Positions 8,684 to 16,762 of a DNA stretch of 64,000 bases are shown here, piece after piece. This DNA is from Dehalococcoidales bacterium. GTDB lineage: Bacteria; Chloroflexota; Dehalococcoidia; Dehalococcoidales; UBA5760. Below the pieces are notes generated by a model that saw only the letters and a program-made list of their open reading frames with translations, had not been told where the DNA came from and made no database searches. The position numbers and the translations under genes were made by a program. Within the stretch, counting starts at the first letter, position 1. Every line of letters begins with the position of its first letter. Location: NCBI GenBank assembly GCA_028716225.1, contig JAQUQE010000001.1, forward strand, positions 157,407 through 221,406, written 5' to 3'.

Positions 8684-9363
8684 AAGACATTCCTAAAGTC
8701 AAGCTTGCTCCGTCTATCCTCTCCGCCGATTTCGGCCGCCTTGGTGAACAGGTAGCCGAAGCCTCCGCTGCCGGGGCCGATTATATCCATGTTGACGTAA
8801 TGGACGGGCACTTCGTACCTAATCTGACCATCGGGGCTCCGGTGGTAGCTGCTATCCGCCCCTGGACCAAACTCCCCCTGGACGTTCATCTCATGATCGA
8901 GGCACCCGAGCGGCAGATTAAGCACTTCGCCGACGCCGGAGCGGACATTATCACGGTTCACATTGAGACCTGCCCCCATATCCACCGTATCGTAGAAACA
9001 GTTAAGGGACTGGGGGTTAGAGCCGGGGTATCTCTTAACCCGGCTACACCGCTGGATATGCTTGACGAAATTCTTCCTGAGATCGACCTGGTTCTGGTGA
9101 TGACGGTTAACCCCGGCTTCGGTGGACAGACCTTAATCAAAGGTACGCTGGATAAGATAGCCCGCCTGCGGAACGAGCTTGACCGTAGAGAATTAACGGC
9201 AGAACTGGAGGTGGATGGGGGTATCAATGTCGAGACAGCCCCCAGGGTAGTGAAAGCAGGGGCAGTGGTATTGGTAGCCGGAGCAGCAGTGTTTAACTCG
9301 CCAGGAGAGATTAAGGAATCCCTGGCAGCGATACGAACCAGCATCAACCAGAGCTTGATATGA
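8680..9363 (+). CDS. rpe: ribulose-phosphate 3-epimerase
   Basis: Interconverts ribulose 5-phosphate and xylulose 5-phosphate in the pentose phosphate pathway. It is a TIM-barrel, metal-dependent enzyme. LAPSILSADFGRLG opens the family, HVDVMDGHFVPNLTIG holds metal-binding His and catalytic Asp, LDVHLMIEAPE follows, VMTVNPGFGGQ is the phosphate loop, and EVDGGINVETA carries the second catalytic Asp. Length of 227 is standard. Its TTG start overlaps the argH stop (ATTGA), tying it to the arginine transcript. No terminator is seen before the convergent tRNA-Gln. Confidence 0.93.
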   Translation: MKDIPKVKLAPSILSADFGRLGEQVAEASAAGADYIHVDVMDGHFVPNLTIGAPVVAAIRPWTKLPLDVHLMIEAPERQIKHFADAGADIITVHIETCPHIHRIVETVKGLGVRAGVSLNPATPLDMLDEILPEIDLVLVMTVNPGFGGQTLIKGTLDKIARLRNELDRRELTAELEVDGGINVETAPRVVKAGAVVLVAGAAVFNSPGEIKESLAAIRTSINQSLI

Positions 9364-9372
9364 GGTTTGGAT

Positions 9373-9446
9373 TGGCTGGGGAAGAAGGATTCGAACCTTC
9401 GCTCACGGATCCAGAGTCCGCTGTCCTACCACTAGACTATTCCCCA
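9373..9446 (-). tRNA. tRNA-Gln (CUG)
   Basis: On the minus strand the sequence opens TGGGGAA and closes TTCCCCA G CCA, so the acceptor stem is fully paired and the CCA end is encoded. The anticodon stem GCGGA/TCCGT encloses the loop CTCTGGA with anticodon CTG, which reads CAG. The T arm has GGTTCGAATCC. The U1-A72 pair is typical of tRNA-Gln. It is convergent with rpe. Confidence 0.95.
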
Positions 9447-9487
9447 GCGTGCTAAAATTATAGCGGCTGGAATGTGATAAGTCAAAA

Positions 9488-9610
9488 ATGAACAATCTGG
9501 GCTATTTAGGTTATCTTGGATTCCTGGGTCTGCTCGGTGTGAAATTTCGTAACCCGAAGCTCTACCTCTTCTACGGGTTTTATGCTTTCTACATTTTCTT
9601 TTTTCTCTAG
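9488..9610 (+). CDS. 40-residue hydrophobic membrane miniprotein
   Basis: An open frame from ATG 9488 to TAG 9608-9610 encodes 40 residues. The first half is a glycine/leucine/aromatic repeat (NLGYLGYLGFLGLLG), followed by a short basic stretch KFRNPK and an aromatic tail ending FFFL. The strict LGxLG periodicity is very unlikely by chance. It resembles short LGFLGLLG-type membrane peptides found in many Firmicutes and Chloroflexi genomes. No strong Shine-Dalgarno is visible. It lies between tRNA-Gln and rnc. Function unknown; insertion of one or two short helices in the membrane is the likely state. Confidence 0.6.
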   Translation: MNNLGYLGYLGFLGLLGVKFRNPKLYLFYGFYAFYIFFFL

Positions 9611-9728
9611 GTAAAGAAACATGCCGAACGGAACCGGTGAGAGCCTGGTCAACGAGAATTAGTTTGACATAATGATAGTTCATCTTTATGCCGAGTAAAC
9701 GAACCGGCGCAGAAAGGGGAGGGGTATT

Positions 9729-10439
9729 TTGGCTGACCCAACCACTCTGGAGAAAACCCTGGGCATTTCCTTTAATAACGCTCAGCTCCTTGAGCAGGCA
9801 CTGGTTCATAGCTCATTTGTCAATGAAAACCCCGCACGGGCACCAAAATCTAACGAGAGACCGGAATTTCTCGGCGATGCCGTCCTGGGGCTGATAATCG
9901 CCGAGAAGCTGTACCGGAGCGTCCCTGACGCCAGCGAAGGTGAATTGACCGACCTTCGCGCCGCACTGGTTAGAGGAGATACCCTGGCGCGGGTAGCCAG
10001 GGCCATCGGGATCGGAGCCCACCTCCAACTGGGCAGGGGAGAAGAAGCAAACGGGGGAAGAGACAAAACAACCAACCTCGCCGGAGCACTGGAAGCAATA
10101 ATAGCGGCTGTCTTCCTTGACCAGGGTTTCGCCGCCGCCCGAGAATGCACTCTTAGATTGTTTCAAACAGAGCTGCATAGAGTGATCAACCAGGGCATTG
10201 AAATCAACTATAAGTCACGACTCCAGAAATTCATCCAGGAGAGAGGAGGCGAGACGCCTGTCTACTATGTCACCAGGACAGAGGGGCCAGCCCACAACCA
10301 TAGCTTCACCGTCGAGGTACGAAGCGGCAACACCATCCTGAGCAACGGCACCGGCAAAAGCAAGAAGCTGGCCGAAACCGAGGCAGCCCGTTACGCGCTT
10401 GACAAACTGCTCGGCCAACCGCCGCCACAATCCACTTAG
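9729..10439 (+). CDS. rnc: ribonuclease III
   Basis: Double-strand-specific endonuclease that processes rRNA precursors and structured RNAs. The N-terminal RNase III domain carries NERPEFLGDAVLGL (Glu43, Glu46, Asp50) and LAGALEAIIAAVFLD with the essential Glu122. The C-terminal dsRNA-binding domain runs from about residue 160 (YKSRLQKFIQERG) to the end, with GTGKSKKLAETEAARYAL as its lysine-rich helix. Length of 236 is normal. Starts at TTG 9729 after GGGGAGGGG. Odd point: the residue corresponding to E. coli Asp114 is Gly119 here, one of the usual metal-contacting acids, although the essential Glu three positions later is kept. Confidence 0.93.
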   Translation: MADPTTLEKTLGISFNNAQLLEQALVHSSFVNENPARAPKSNERPEFLGDAVLGLIIAEKLYRSVPDASEGELTDLRAALVRGDTLARVARAIGIGAHLQLGRGEEANGGRDKTTNLAGALEAIIAAVFLDQGFAAARECTLRLFQTELHRVINQGIEINYKSRLQKFIQERGGETPVYYVTRTEGPAHNHSFTVEVRSGNTILSNGTGKSKKLAETEAARYALDKLLGQPPPQST

Positions 10440-10536
10440 TCCGGGCAAACTCCAGACACTTTACACAATGGCCCCCCTTTGCTAAACTTCAATGCAAGGA
10501 GCATATCCTGTCTAATATTCAAACAGAGGTGCTGCT

Positions 10537-10680
10537 ATGGGAAAACGAGACTACCGACAAAGGGAACCTAAAAAAGCCAAGAAGGAAACCAGGAAGATAT
10601 TGGCTGACACTGAGGTACTGCCGGCTTCAACAGTAGTGGAAGTAATCAAAAAGGGAAAGAAAGAGGAGGCAGAGGAATAG
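10537..10680 (+). CDS. 47-residue lysine-rich small protein
   Basis: A short open frame from ATG 10537 to TAG 10680, preceded by ACAGAGGTG at a good distance. The product begins MGKRDYRQREPKKAKKETRK, so the first half is strongly basic, followed by VLPASTVVEVIKKGKK and an acidic end. Composition suggests an RNA- or ribosome-associated small protein, but no family is certain. It lies between rnc and the acylphosphatase gene on the same strand. Frame length, the ribosome site and the non-random composition support it as real. Confidence 0.6.
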   Translation: MGKRDYRQREPKKAKKETRKILADTEVLPASTVVEVIKKGKKEEAEE

Positions 10681-10773
10681 TAGACTCGGGTTCCATAGCC
10701 GGCATTCCAGCCAAACTGATAGCATACCCTCGGGCATCAGGTCTACCGGATCCTGTTAGAAAGTGGAGAGTAT

Positions 10774-11061
10774 ATGGTCAGCGATTTAGCCTCGGTCCAG
10801 GTGACTGTATATGGCCATGTCCAGGGTGTCTTCTTCCGTGACTTTACTTTAAGGTGTGCGATAGAACTGGAACTGACCGGCTATGTGCGTAACCTGACCC
10901 AACATGCCGGGGTAGAAGTCATCGCAGAAGGGAAAAAAGACCATCTGGAAAAGCTTGTCAGCCGGCTTGAGATAGGGCCAACGGCAGCAAGAGTAACCGA
11001 AATAGTCACCAGATGGTCATCTTATACCGGGGTTTACCCGAGCTTTAGCATCAAACACTAG
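10774..11061 (+). CDS. acyP: acylphosphatase
   Basis: Hydrolyses carboxyl-phosphate bonds such as acetyl or carbamoyl phosphate. The 95-residue protein shows the signature VYGHVQGVFFRDFT, with the phosphate-binding Arg, and GYVRNLTQHAGVEVIAEG, which holds the catalytic Asn. Both are where the family has them. The ATG at 10774 follows AAGTGGAGAG. It converges with the DUF362 gene, with only ten bases between the two stops. Confidence 0.9.
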   Translation: MVSDLASVQVTVYGHVQGVFFRDFTLRCAIELELTGYVRNLTQHAGVEVIAEGKKDHLEKLVSRLEIGPTAARVTEIVTRWSSYTGVYPSFSIKH

Positions 11062-11071
11062 CCAGACACCG

Positions 11072-11803
11072 TCAGGACTCGAACCCCACTTTGGCTACCT
11101 TAATCAAATCGAGGTACTCTGTGCGAATCCCGACCATCTCAGAGGCTTCAACATCAACCTCATAGGGCTCACCGACAAATATCTTACCGAAGTCTTCAAT
11201 CTCACCTTTAGTGGGATCATCTCCACTGACAAACTTCTGACTGGCCTCGATAATACCCAGGTCGAAGGGTAGGGTAAAATAGAGGTCGGTCAATACTCTG
11301 TCGATCCCCAGCTCATACAGATCCGGCCACCCCCCCCGCTCTCCACCACCATACTTGGTACTGGGCAGCAATGACAGCAGGTTGGCCAGACTCAGAACAC
11401 CGCTTCCATGAGTAACCCTTAACGGCGCAACCGTTATCAGATAGTCACTGGACAGGATGACATTAGGTATCCAGAAGGTCGGTACTGCCAGAGGCTTAGG
11501 CAAAGGATTGTCCACCTCAACCCAGATACAGTCCTTAACATCCAGCATTATGACACGAGGAAACTTATAGCCCAGGTCATGGTATACCGGCTTGACCGCT
11601 GCCCCTCCCGGCAAACCTTCCAGCAGCAGGATATCAGCCTGACTAACCCGCCTAATGCCGTCTATTATCACCGATAGTATCTCCCGGCTGGTGGTTACCG
11701 GATATGGTTGTGAATAGCCGGCACTGGGTTTAATCAAAACACGTCTCGCCCTGGATACCACCGGCGGTGGTTCAAAAACAAACTCGGAATCCTTAACTAT
11801 CAA
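11072..11803 (-). CDS. DUF362 domain-containing protein
   Basis: A 243-residue cytoplasmic protein with the DUF362 pattern: ARRVLIKPSAG near residue 20, then DIRR-type helix, DILLLEGLPGG, MLDV, and SDYLITVAPLRVTHGSGVLSLANLLSLLPS around residues 118-147. This matches the family's conserved KPN and THxxxxxTxxxKN-like segments in a diverged form. Unlike many relatives it has no ferredoxin-like cysteine clusters. The reaction of this family is not established. It directly follows moeA on the same strand (3 bases apart) and is likely in one transcript with it, so a link to molybdenum cofactor use is possible but not shown. Confidence 0.65.
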   Translation of the reverse strand: MIVKDSEFVFEPPPVVSRARRVLIKPSAGYSQPYPVTTSREILSVIIDGIRRVSQADILLLEGLPGGAAVKPVYHDLGYKFPRVIMLDVKDCIWVEVDNPLPKPLAVPTFWIPNVILSSDYLITVAPLRVTHGSGVLSLANLLSLLPSTKYGGGERGGWPDLYELGIDRVLTDLYFTLPFDLGIIEASQKFVSGDDPTKGEIEDFGKIFVGEPYEVDVEASEMVGIRTEYLDLIKVAKVGFES

Positions 11804-11805
11804 TG

Positions 11806-13062
11806 CTACTCCCTCTCCCAGTCAAGCATCAACACCTTTACGGTATCCCCCGCCGACACCCCCGGTCTGTCCTCAGGAACAATCGCCAGACCGCTAGCTA
11901 AACTCATCGAGCTCAGAATCCCCGAGCCCTGAGGGCCGGTTAGACTGGCAAAGTATTGGCCGTCACGCTCTTCTACCACAACCCGGACATAGATACGCCG
12001 CCCGTCATCATTAACTACGGAATTCCTGATCACCGCTTGAATGCTGGGTTTAGTCAAATTCTGCTTACCCATCATCTTCAGAATGGCAGGGCGTACAAAC
12101 AGCTCGAAAGTAACCATGACGCTGACCGGATTACCAGGCAAGCCAAGATGAGGTATTTTCCCCACCGCACCGGTACTCCCAACCACATTAATCATACCGA
12201 AGGCAAGCGGCTTACCCGGCTTCATTCTAACTGTCCAGAAGGCAATCTCGCCCTGTTTGACTAAGACATCCTTAACGACATCATAATCTCCCAGAGAGAC
12301 ACCGCCGCTGGTTACCAGCATGTCAGCTTCCAGTGTATTGCGAAGGCTGGCCACCACCGAATCCTCACTATCACGAGCTATACCCAGCATCTTCGGAATC
12401 CCCCCGTAACGACGCACCAAAGCTGCCAGACTATAACTATTACTGTTGTATATTCTACCAGCGGGTAGAGGCTCGCTAACATCCACCAGCTCATCGCCGG
12501 TAGCTAGAATAGCCACCTCGGGACGGCGGATAACCTTGACCGTACTACGCCCCAGGGAAGCCAGGACACCAACCTCCGCCGGTCTGATTACCAGCCCCCT
12601 GCTTAATACCTTTGCTCCCCGGCGAACATCCTCGCCCGCCCGGCGAATATCAAATCCGGCCTCCACCTCTTTAAGAATACCTATCTCATCGGTAGACCCG
12701 GCTCGTGAAGCCTCATCGGTATCCTCAAATCTGACGATACTGTCGGCACCTTCTGGTACCGGAGCACCGGTCATAATACGGATAGCGGTCCCCTCCTCCA
12801 ATCTACGCCCGGGAATATCGCCGGCCGCCAATGTATCGATAACACGCAAACACCGCGGCTTCTTTCCGCTGGCTCCTTTGCTGTCCTCAGACCTGACCGC
12901 ATAACCATCCATAGCCGAGTTATCCCGCGGCGGAATGTTAATACCGGAATAAATATCCTCGGCCAGAACCTGACCCAAGCAGTCCAGAATGGGCCGCTCC
13001 TCCACTCCGAGCACATAGACATAACCAAGGACCTTATCCAGCGCTTCTTCAACGCTTATCAT
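11806..13062 (-). CDS. moeA: molybdopterin molybdenumtransferase MoeA
   Basis: Inserts molybdate into adenylylated molybdopterin, the last step of molybdenum cofactor synthesis. All domains are present: the N-terminal ISVEEALDKVLG and DNSAMDGYAV segment, the linker beta domain with IRIMTGAPVPEGADSIVRFEDT, and the MoaB-like core with VAILATGDELVD, NSNSYSLAALVRRYGG and VTSGGVSLGDYDVVKDVL. FWTVRMKPGKPLAFG and GLPGNPVSVMVTFELFVRP follow, then domain IV. Length of 418 is typical. Starts at ATG 13062. It implies a molybdo- or tungsto-enzyme elsewhere in the genome. Confidence 0.95.
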   Translation of the reverse strand: MISVEEALDKVLGYVYVLGVEERPILDCLGQVLAEDIYSGINIPPRDNSAMDGYAVRSEDSKGASGKKPRCLRVIDTLAAGDIPGRRLEEGTAIRIMTGAPVPEGADSIVRFEDTDEASRAGSTDEIGILKEVEAGFDIRRAGEDVRRGAKVLSRGLVIRPAEVGVLASLGRSTVKVIRRPEVAILATGDELVDVSEPLPAGRIYNSNSYSLAALVRRYGGIPKMLGIARDSEDSVVASLRNTLEADMLVTSGGVSLGDYDVVKDVLVKQGEIAFWTVRMKPGKPLAFGMINVVGSTGAVGKIPHLGLPGNPVSVMVTFELFVRPAILKMMGKQNLTKPSIQAVIRNSVVNDDGRRIYVRVVVEERDGQYFASLTGPQGSGILSSMSLASGLAIVPEDRPGVSAGDTVKVLMLDWERE

Positions 13063-13282
13063 AGCCTATTCACCAAACCTCTCGGTAAATGCCTCTTTAA
13101 CTTCCCGGTAGTATAATTAGACAAATTCAGGCGCATAGTATAAAACCTCACGGTATCCTTGCCTCAACAAACCTTACCCTGAGATCACCGGGAAAAGCAC
13201 CCAATCGATATACATCTATTTTACCACGGAGGTCAATAGCCCTTAAGCACGATCGGCTGATACCAGTTGGGGAGATAGATAA

Positions 13283-13313
13283 TGCCCCTCTCTTGATAAA
13301 AAGAAAAGGGGCA
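13283..13313 (-). terminator. stem-loop downstream of the rpsF-ssb-rpsR operon
   Basis: TGCCCCT at 13283-13289 pairs with AGGGGCA at 13307-13313 (7 bp, extendable with wobble pairs). On the minus strand the hairpin is followed by TTATCTATCT, only modestly T-rich. It could end transcription from rpsR, but it is a weak intrinsic terminator at best. Confidence 0.4.
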
Positions 13314-13325
13314 CGAAGAACTAAT

Positions 13326-13355
13326 AATCTATAATTACCTGCCGACAGGAGTCAA
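13326..13355 (-). promoter_or_regulatory. possible minus-strand promoter upstream of moeA
   Basis: On the minus strand TTGACT (13350-13355) and TAGATT (13326-13331) are separated by 18 bases. It would give moeA a leader of about 260 bases that includes the 13283-13313 hairpin. Both hexamers deviate from consensus, so this is tentative. Confidence 0.3.
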
Positions 13356-13394
13356 AAACTAAGTATCTCGCTAAAACCCGGTGAGAGCCAATAC

Positions 13395-13691
13395 CTAACC
13401 GGTCACATGATGCACATGGGCGGGTACGTAGGGCAGCAGGGCCAGGTGTCTCGCTCTTTTGATAGCTATCGCCAGAGTCCGCTGATGCCTGGCGCAAACA
13501 CCGGTCTTACGCCGCGGCGTAATCTTCCCTCTGTCGGTAATAAACTGCTGCAGCTTTGACGGGTTCTTATAATCGATCGTTTTTGCCTTAGCGACGCAGA
13601 ATGAACAGACCTTTCGCTTGGGTGCAAATCTCGACCCGCTCCACTTTCGTCTCTCCCCATTATCGAATCTATTAAATTGTCGTTCGGCCAC
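13395..13691 (-). CDS. rpsR: 30S ribosomal protein S18
   Basis: Binds in the platform of the small ribosomal subunit next to S6. The core [52 protein letters not shown] is the S18 signature. The protein is 98 residues. It keeps a CSFC pair and a CARH element, so this is the zinc-binding (C+) form. The last gene of the rpsF-ssb-rpsR operon, 32 bases after ssb. Confidence 0.95.
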   Translation of the reverse strand: MAERQFNRFDNGERRKWSGSRFAPKRKVCSFCVAKAKTIDYKNPSKLQQFITDRGKITPRRKTGVCARHQRTLAIAIKRARHLALLPYVPAHVHHVTG

Positions 13692-13723
13692 TACCTATAA
13701 ATTCCTCTCTAACTATTTTCCCA

Positions 13724-14131
13724 TTAAAACGGAATATCTTCCGGGCTGACTTCATCGCCTTCAATACTACTCATTCCCTCCTCGGGAAGAGAGGCTGCCG
13801 CTACGCTGGGTAAGAATGTTACGTGGTCAGCCACAATTTCATTGCGGAAACGCTTTTCGCCATCCTGACTATCCCAGGTGCGTGTGCGTAACCTTCCCTC
13901 AACATAGATCAGCCTTCCCTTAGCCAGGAACTGATTGCACTGCTCCGCCAGTCTATTCCAGGCGACCACAGTGAACCACTCCGTCTCCTCCCTGCGTTCA
14001 CCTTGACTGGTAGTATATCTCCAATTAGTCGCAACACGAAATGAAGTCACCGGATTGCCGTTCGGGGTAAAGCGCATCTCAGGTTCGCTGCCAAGATTAC
14101 CAATGATTATCATTTTGTTTACGCTCGCCAT
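13724..14131 (-). CDS. ssb: single-stranded DNA-binding protein
   Basis: Coats single-stranded DNA during replication and repair. The OB-fold runs over the first 105 residues: MASVNKMIIIGNLG, PEMRFTPNGNPVTSFRVATN, ETEWFTVVAWNRLAEQCNQFL and KGRLIYVEGRLRTRTW. The C-terminal tip ends PEDIPF and is acidic, the docking site for partner proteins. The start is taken at ATG 14131, which has AAGGAG ten bases upstream and matches family N termini. A GTG 48 bases further up in frame would add an unlikely extension. Lies between rpsF and rpsR, the common arrangement. Confidence 0.95.
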   Translation of the reverse strand: MASVNKMIIIGNLGSEPEMRFTPNGNPVTSFRVATNWRYTTSQGERREETEWFTVVAWNRLAEQCNQFLAKGRLIYVEGRLRTRTWDSQDGEKRFRNEIVADHVTFLPSVAAASLPEEGMSSIEGDEVSPEDIPF

Positions 14132-14186
14132 TACCTCAATACTCCTTTTCCTCTCCAGATCCTTCGAATACAGCTCCACCCGCTAT

Positions 14187-14531
14187 TCAGGCGCCAGGCC
14201 TTATCAGCAGATATCTCAACACATCCTCGGAAATCTGCAGGCTGGCTTCCAACTGTTTGCACAATGAAGGCTTAGACTCAAACCTGCTCAGTACATAGCT
14301 GCCTTCCGTAAAGCTTCTTATCGGGTAGGCCAGCTTCCGTTTGCCCCATTGTTCCACGGAAGCAATAACGCCGCCCCTTTCCGTGATGAATCTGCTTACC
14401 TCGTCGACTTTAGCCTCTAACTGCTCGTCGACAACCTCCGGGCTGATAACCATTACCAACTCGTAGCCTCGCTGTGGTATGTCTTCTGTCCCTAAAACCT
14501 TTTCTTTTTCCGCTATTTTCTTAACTGCCAT
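14187..14531 (-). CDS. rpsF: 30S ribosomal protein S6
   Basis: S6 pairs with S18 in the small-subunit platform. Recognised by YELVMVISPEVVDEQLEAKVDEV, GGVIASVEQWGKRKLAYPI and EGSYVLSRFES, the conserved ferredoxin-like fold. The 114-residue form has a short N-terminal extension (AVKKIAEKEKVLG). GGGGAA precedes the ATG. First gene of the rpsF-ssb-rpsR operon, with its own promoter just upstream. Confidence 0.93.
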   Translation of the reverse strand: MAVKKIAEKEKVLGTEDIPQRGYELVMVISPEVVDEQLEAKVDEVSRFITERGGVIASVEQWGKRKLAYPIRSFTEGSYVLSRFESKPSLCKQLEASLQISEDVLRYLLIRPGA

Positions 14532-14557
14532 TTATTCCCCAAAAAATTTAGTAAGCT

Positions 14558-14587
14558 ATTATATCATACAACAGATTGGACAAACAA
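14558..14587 (-). promoter_or_regulatory. promoter of the rpsF-ssb-rpsR operon
   Basis: On the minus strand TTGTTT (14582-14587), an 18-base spacer and a perfect TATAAT (14558-14563), followed by a short AT-rich leader to the rpsF start at 14531. Confidence 0.6.
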
Positions 14588-14660
14588 TACGTATCAAAAC
14601 ACGCTGGCCAGCTTGACACAACACACCGATATTGATAGACTTTAGCAGGTAATCCGCAAT

Positions 14661-14737
14661 GGCCCCGTGGTGTAGCGGTCTAACATGCCACCCTGTCACG
14701 GTGGAGATCGGGGGTTCGAATCCCCCCGGGGTCGCCA
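14661..14737 (+). tRNA. tRNA-Asp (GUC)
   Basis: Acceptor stem GGCCCCG pairs with CGGGGTC and is followed by G and an encoded CCA. The anticodon stem CCACC/GGTGG encloses CTGTCAC with anticodon GTC. The T arm GGGGGTTCGAATCCCCC is perfect. It stands alone, divergent from the rpsF operon. Confidence 0.96.
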
Positions 14738-14830
14738 TCTAGTTATGTGGAGTACATGTTGTCTCCAATATCTCCAGTCATCCGCAAGTCTCCTTCCCCA
14801 TAACATTTCAAGCGATTCCCTCGAAACAGG

Positions 14831-14859
14831 TTGACGTATGCCCTGGCACACGTTATGAT
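14831..14859 (+). promoter_or_regulatory. sigma70-type promoter of the Ig-like surface protein gene
   Basis: TTGACG at 14831-14836, a 17-base spacer and TATGAT at 14854-14859. The expected start near 14866 gives a leader of about 65 bases before the ATG at 14931. Confidence 0.6.
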
Positions 14860-14930
14860 TCTTTCCGGAAAAGCGCACCGGGCCACAGTTTATTCTCATT
14901 ACAGTTACGGCCCGTGAATAGAGAAAGGCG

Positions 14931-16589
14931 ATGAAACGATACGGCATTTTCTCCTCACTGGCATCAGGTGCTATCCTGTCCTGTCTGATGACAGCACTCT
15001 TCGTTACGCCCTCTTATGCTGCGGATAAGGGTACGCTGACCCTGGAAGTAGACCAGGGTGAGATAGGTGATATCGTTGAGATCGACGGTTATGATTTCGA
15101 TGCCGATACCAGGCTAAACATATACTTTTCCCGAGATAAGGCCAGTGTAGACGACCGCTTATCCAGCGAGATTACCAGCTACGAAATAACAGGTCTGGTT
15201 TCGGTTGACGAACGTGGCGATTTCATCTCTCCGCACTCCTTCAAAATCCCTGAAGAACTCAACGACGGCAGGGATAGTGCAGAGGTATGGAGCGGGACCT
15301 ACTACTTTTACGCCACCTACCGCGACGACAAGTATATTGTGGCATCGGTAAAATTCACCGTTGCCAGCGGCGAAATCGAGCTGACGCCGGAGGAAGGTGC
15401 TGTCGGCAGTGAAGTCAGCATCAGCGGTAAGGACATGCGCCCCGCTGAAAAAATCACCATTGATTATGATAATAGTAAGGTTGACATAATAAGTGGCGAT
15501 GCTATCACCGACAGCAACGGCGAGTTCCTTTGTACCATCATTATTCCCGAGAGCATTGCCGGCTGCCATACCATAACCGCCGCCGACGAGTCGGGCAATA
15601 AGCCCGGGGCTGATTTTACGGTAAAACCCGAGATAACGCTGGATAAGTCAGAACAGACGATCGACGGACCGGTAAATATCAGCGGCAGCGGCTTTGCCTA
15701 CCGCTCCGATATAACTGTTACTATCGACACAGACAGGATTGCCACTACCCCGGCATCCCTGCACACCAACCATTACGGCAGCTTTACGGGAAGCATCACC
15801 ATACCTTACTATTCCATCTATGTTGGCGGCAAGCCCAGCAAGGTTACCGCCCATGACACCAGCGCCAACTCTGCTTCAGCAGATTTGACCGTTTTGTCTC
15901 TCCCTGCCGGGATAACCCTCGAACCGGCTACCAGCCTAGCCTCACCCGGTTACGTCGGAATGGAGCTTACCGTTACCGGCACCCACTTCACACCCGGCAG
16001 CAGCGTCACCATCGCCTATAACGGCAGCACTAGCACTCATACCACAACTGTCTATACTGATAGCCTCGGGGATTTTTCAGCTACTTTTGTCGTCCCCGCC
16101 AGTGCTGCCGGCATCCACCAGGTAACGGCAGCCGGCAGTGACGGCAGCATAAGCTCGCTCTTTACCATGGAATCGAAGCCGCCGCCAATCCCGGTAACTC
16201 TAATACCCCAGGTTACCACTGCCGCACCTGTAAAGACGCGCTTTGACTGGCAGGATGTTACCGACCCCAGCGGCGTGACCTACCTTCTCCAGATTGGGGC
16301 TGACAGCAGTTTCAGTAACATACTGCTGGAGAAAGAAGGGTTGACCGGATCGGAATACACCCTTGCTGAGAAAGAGGAGCTCGAACCACGAGGCCAGGAT
16401 ATGCCATATTACTGGAGGGTGAAGGCGATAGACGGCGCCTTCAACGAGAGCGGCTGGACTGCTCCCGGTTCATTCTATGTAGTATCCCCTGCGACGTCAG
16501 CATCCGCCTGGACCAAATACCTATGGATAGCAATCGGGGTGCTGGTTTTCCTCCTCATATACCGAATAAGGAGAGGGGGAACTGTGTAG
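14931..16589 (+). CDS. secreted, C-terminally membrane-anchored protein with repeated Ig-like domains
   Basis: A 552-residue surface protein. Residues 1-32 form a signal peptide ending TPSYA-AD. Four repeated beta-sandwich units follow, each opening with a strand like LTLEVDQGEIGDIVEIDGYDF, IELTPEEGAVGSEVSISGKDM or ITLEPATSLASPGYVGMELTV and closing with a GxFxxxxxIP element. They resemble IPT/TIG or similar Ig-like folds. A fibronectin-like unit near residues 415-520 (YYWRVKAIDGAFNESGW) comes next, then a C-terminal helix YLWIAIGVLVFLLIY with basic residues after it. It is most likely displayed outside the cell and held by the C-terminal helix. The specific role is unknown. It precedes the pilus region but is separated from it by two regulatory genes. 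Confidence 0.75.
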   Translation: MKRYGIFSSLASGAILSCLMTALFVTPSYAADKGTLTLEVDQGEIGDIVEIDGYDFDADTRLNIYFSRDKASVDDRLSSEITSYEITGLVSVDERGDFISPHSFKIPEELNDGRDSAEVWSGTYYFYATYRDDKYIVASVKFTVASGEIELTPEEGAVGSEVSISGKDMRPAEKITIDYDNSKVDIISGDAITDSNGEFLCTIIIPESIAGCHTITAADESGNKPGADFTVKPEITLDKSEQTIDGPVNISGSGFAYRSDITVTIDTDRIATTPASLHTNHYGSFTGSITIPYYSIYVGGKPSKVTAHDTSANSASADLTVLSLPAGITLEPATSLASPGYVGMELTVTGTHFTPGSSVTIAYNGSTSTHTTTVYTDSLGDFSATFVVPASAAGIHQVTAAGSDGSISSLFTMESKPPPIPVTLIPQVTTAAPVKTRFDWQDVTDPSGVTYLLQIGADSSFSNILLEKEGLTGSEYTLAEKEELEPRGQDMPYYWRVKAIDGAFNESGWTAPGSFYVVSPATSASAWTKYLWIAIGVLVFLLIYRIRRGGTV

Positions 16590-16762
16590 CCGGGGCCGTA
16601 CCGGTCGTTATTCAATCTTCAGGCCGTAAATACTGGACTATCGTGGCAGCCTTTGCTATCATTTACTACTAGCCCATTCGGGGGATTGTGTCCGGCACGA
16701 GAGTAAGGTAGCATAGGGAAGGATAAGGTTAGGACAGTTTAAGGGAGGAGGAAAAGGGAGAA

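Larger units (their letters stand above)
13063..13394. other. 332-base intergenic region between rpsR and moeA
   Basis: No credible gene is seen. It holds a stem-loop at 13283-13313 and a possible minus-strand promoter at 13326-13355, both listed separately. The part next to moeA is AT-rich with scattered TATACT-like hexamers on the minus strand but no convincing paired -35 element. Confidence 0.5.

Noticed and set aside
9664-9692. Promoter of rnc
   Set aside because: TTGACA at 9664 is perfect but the hexamer 17 bases later (TATGCC) is poor and lies in the start region of other signals, so I did not list it.
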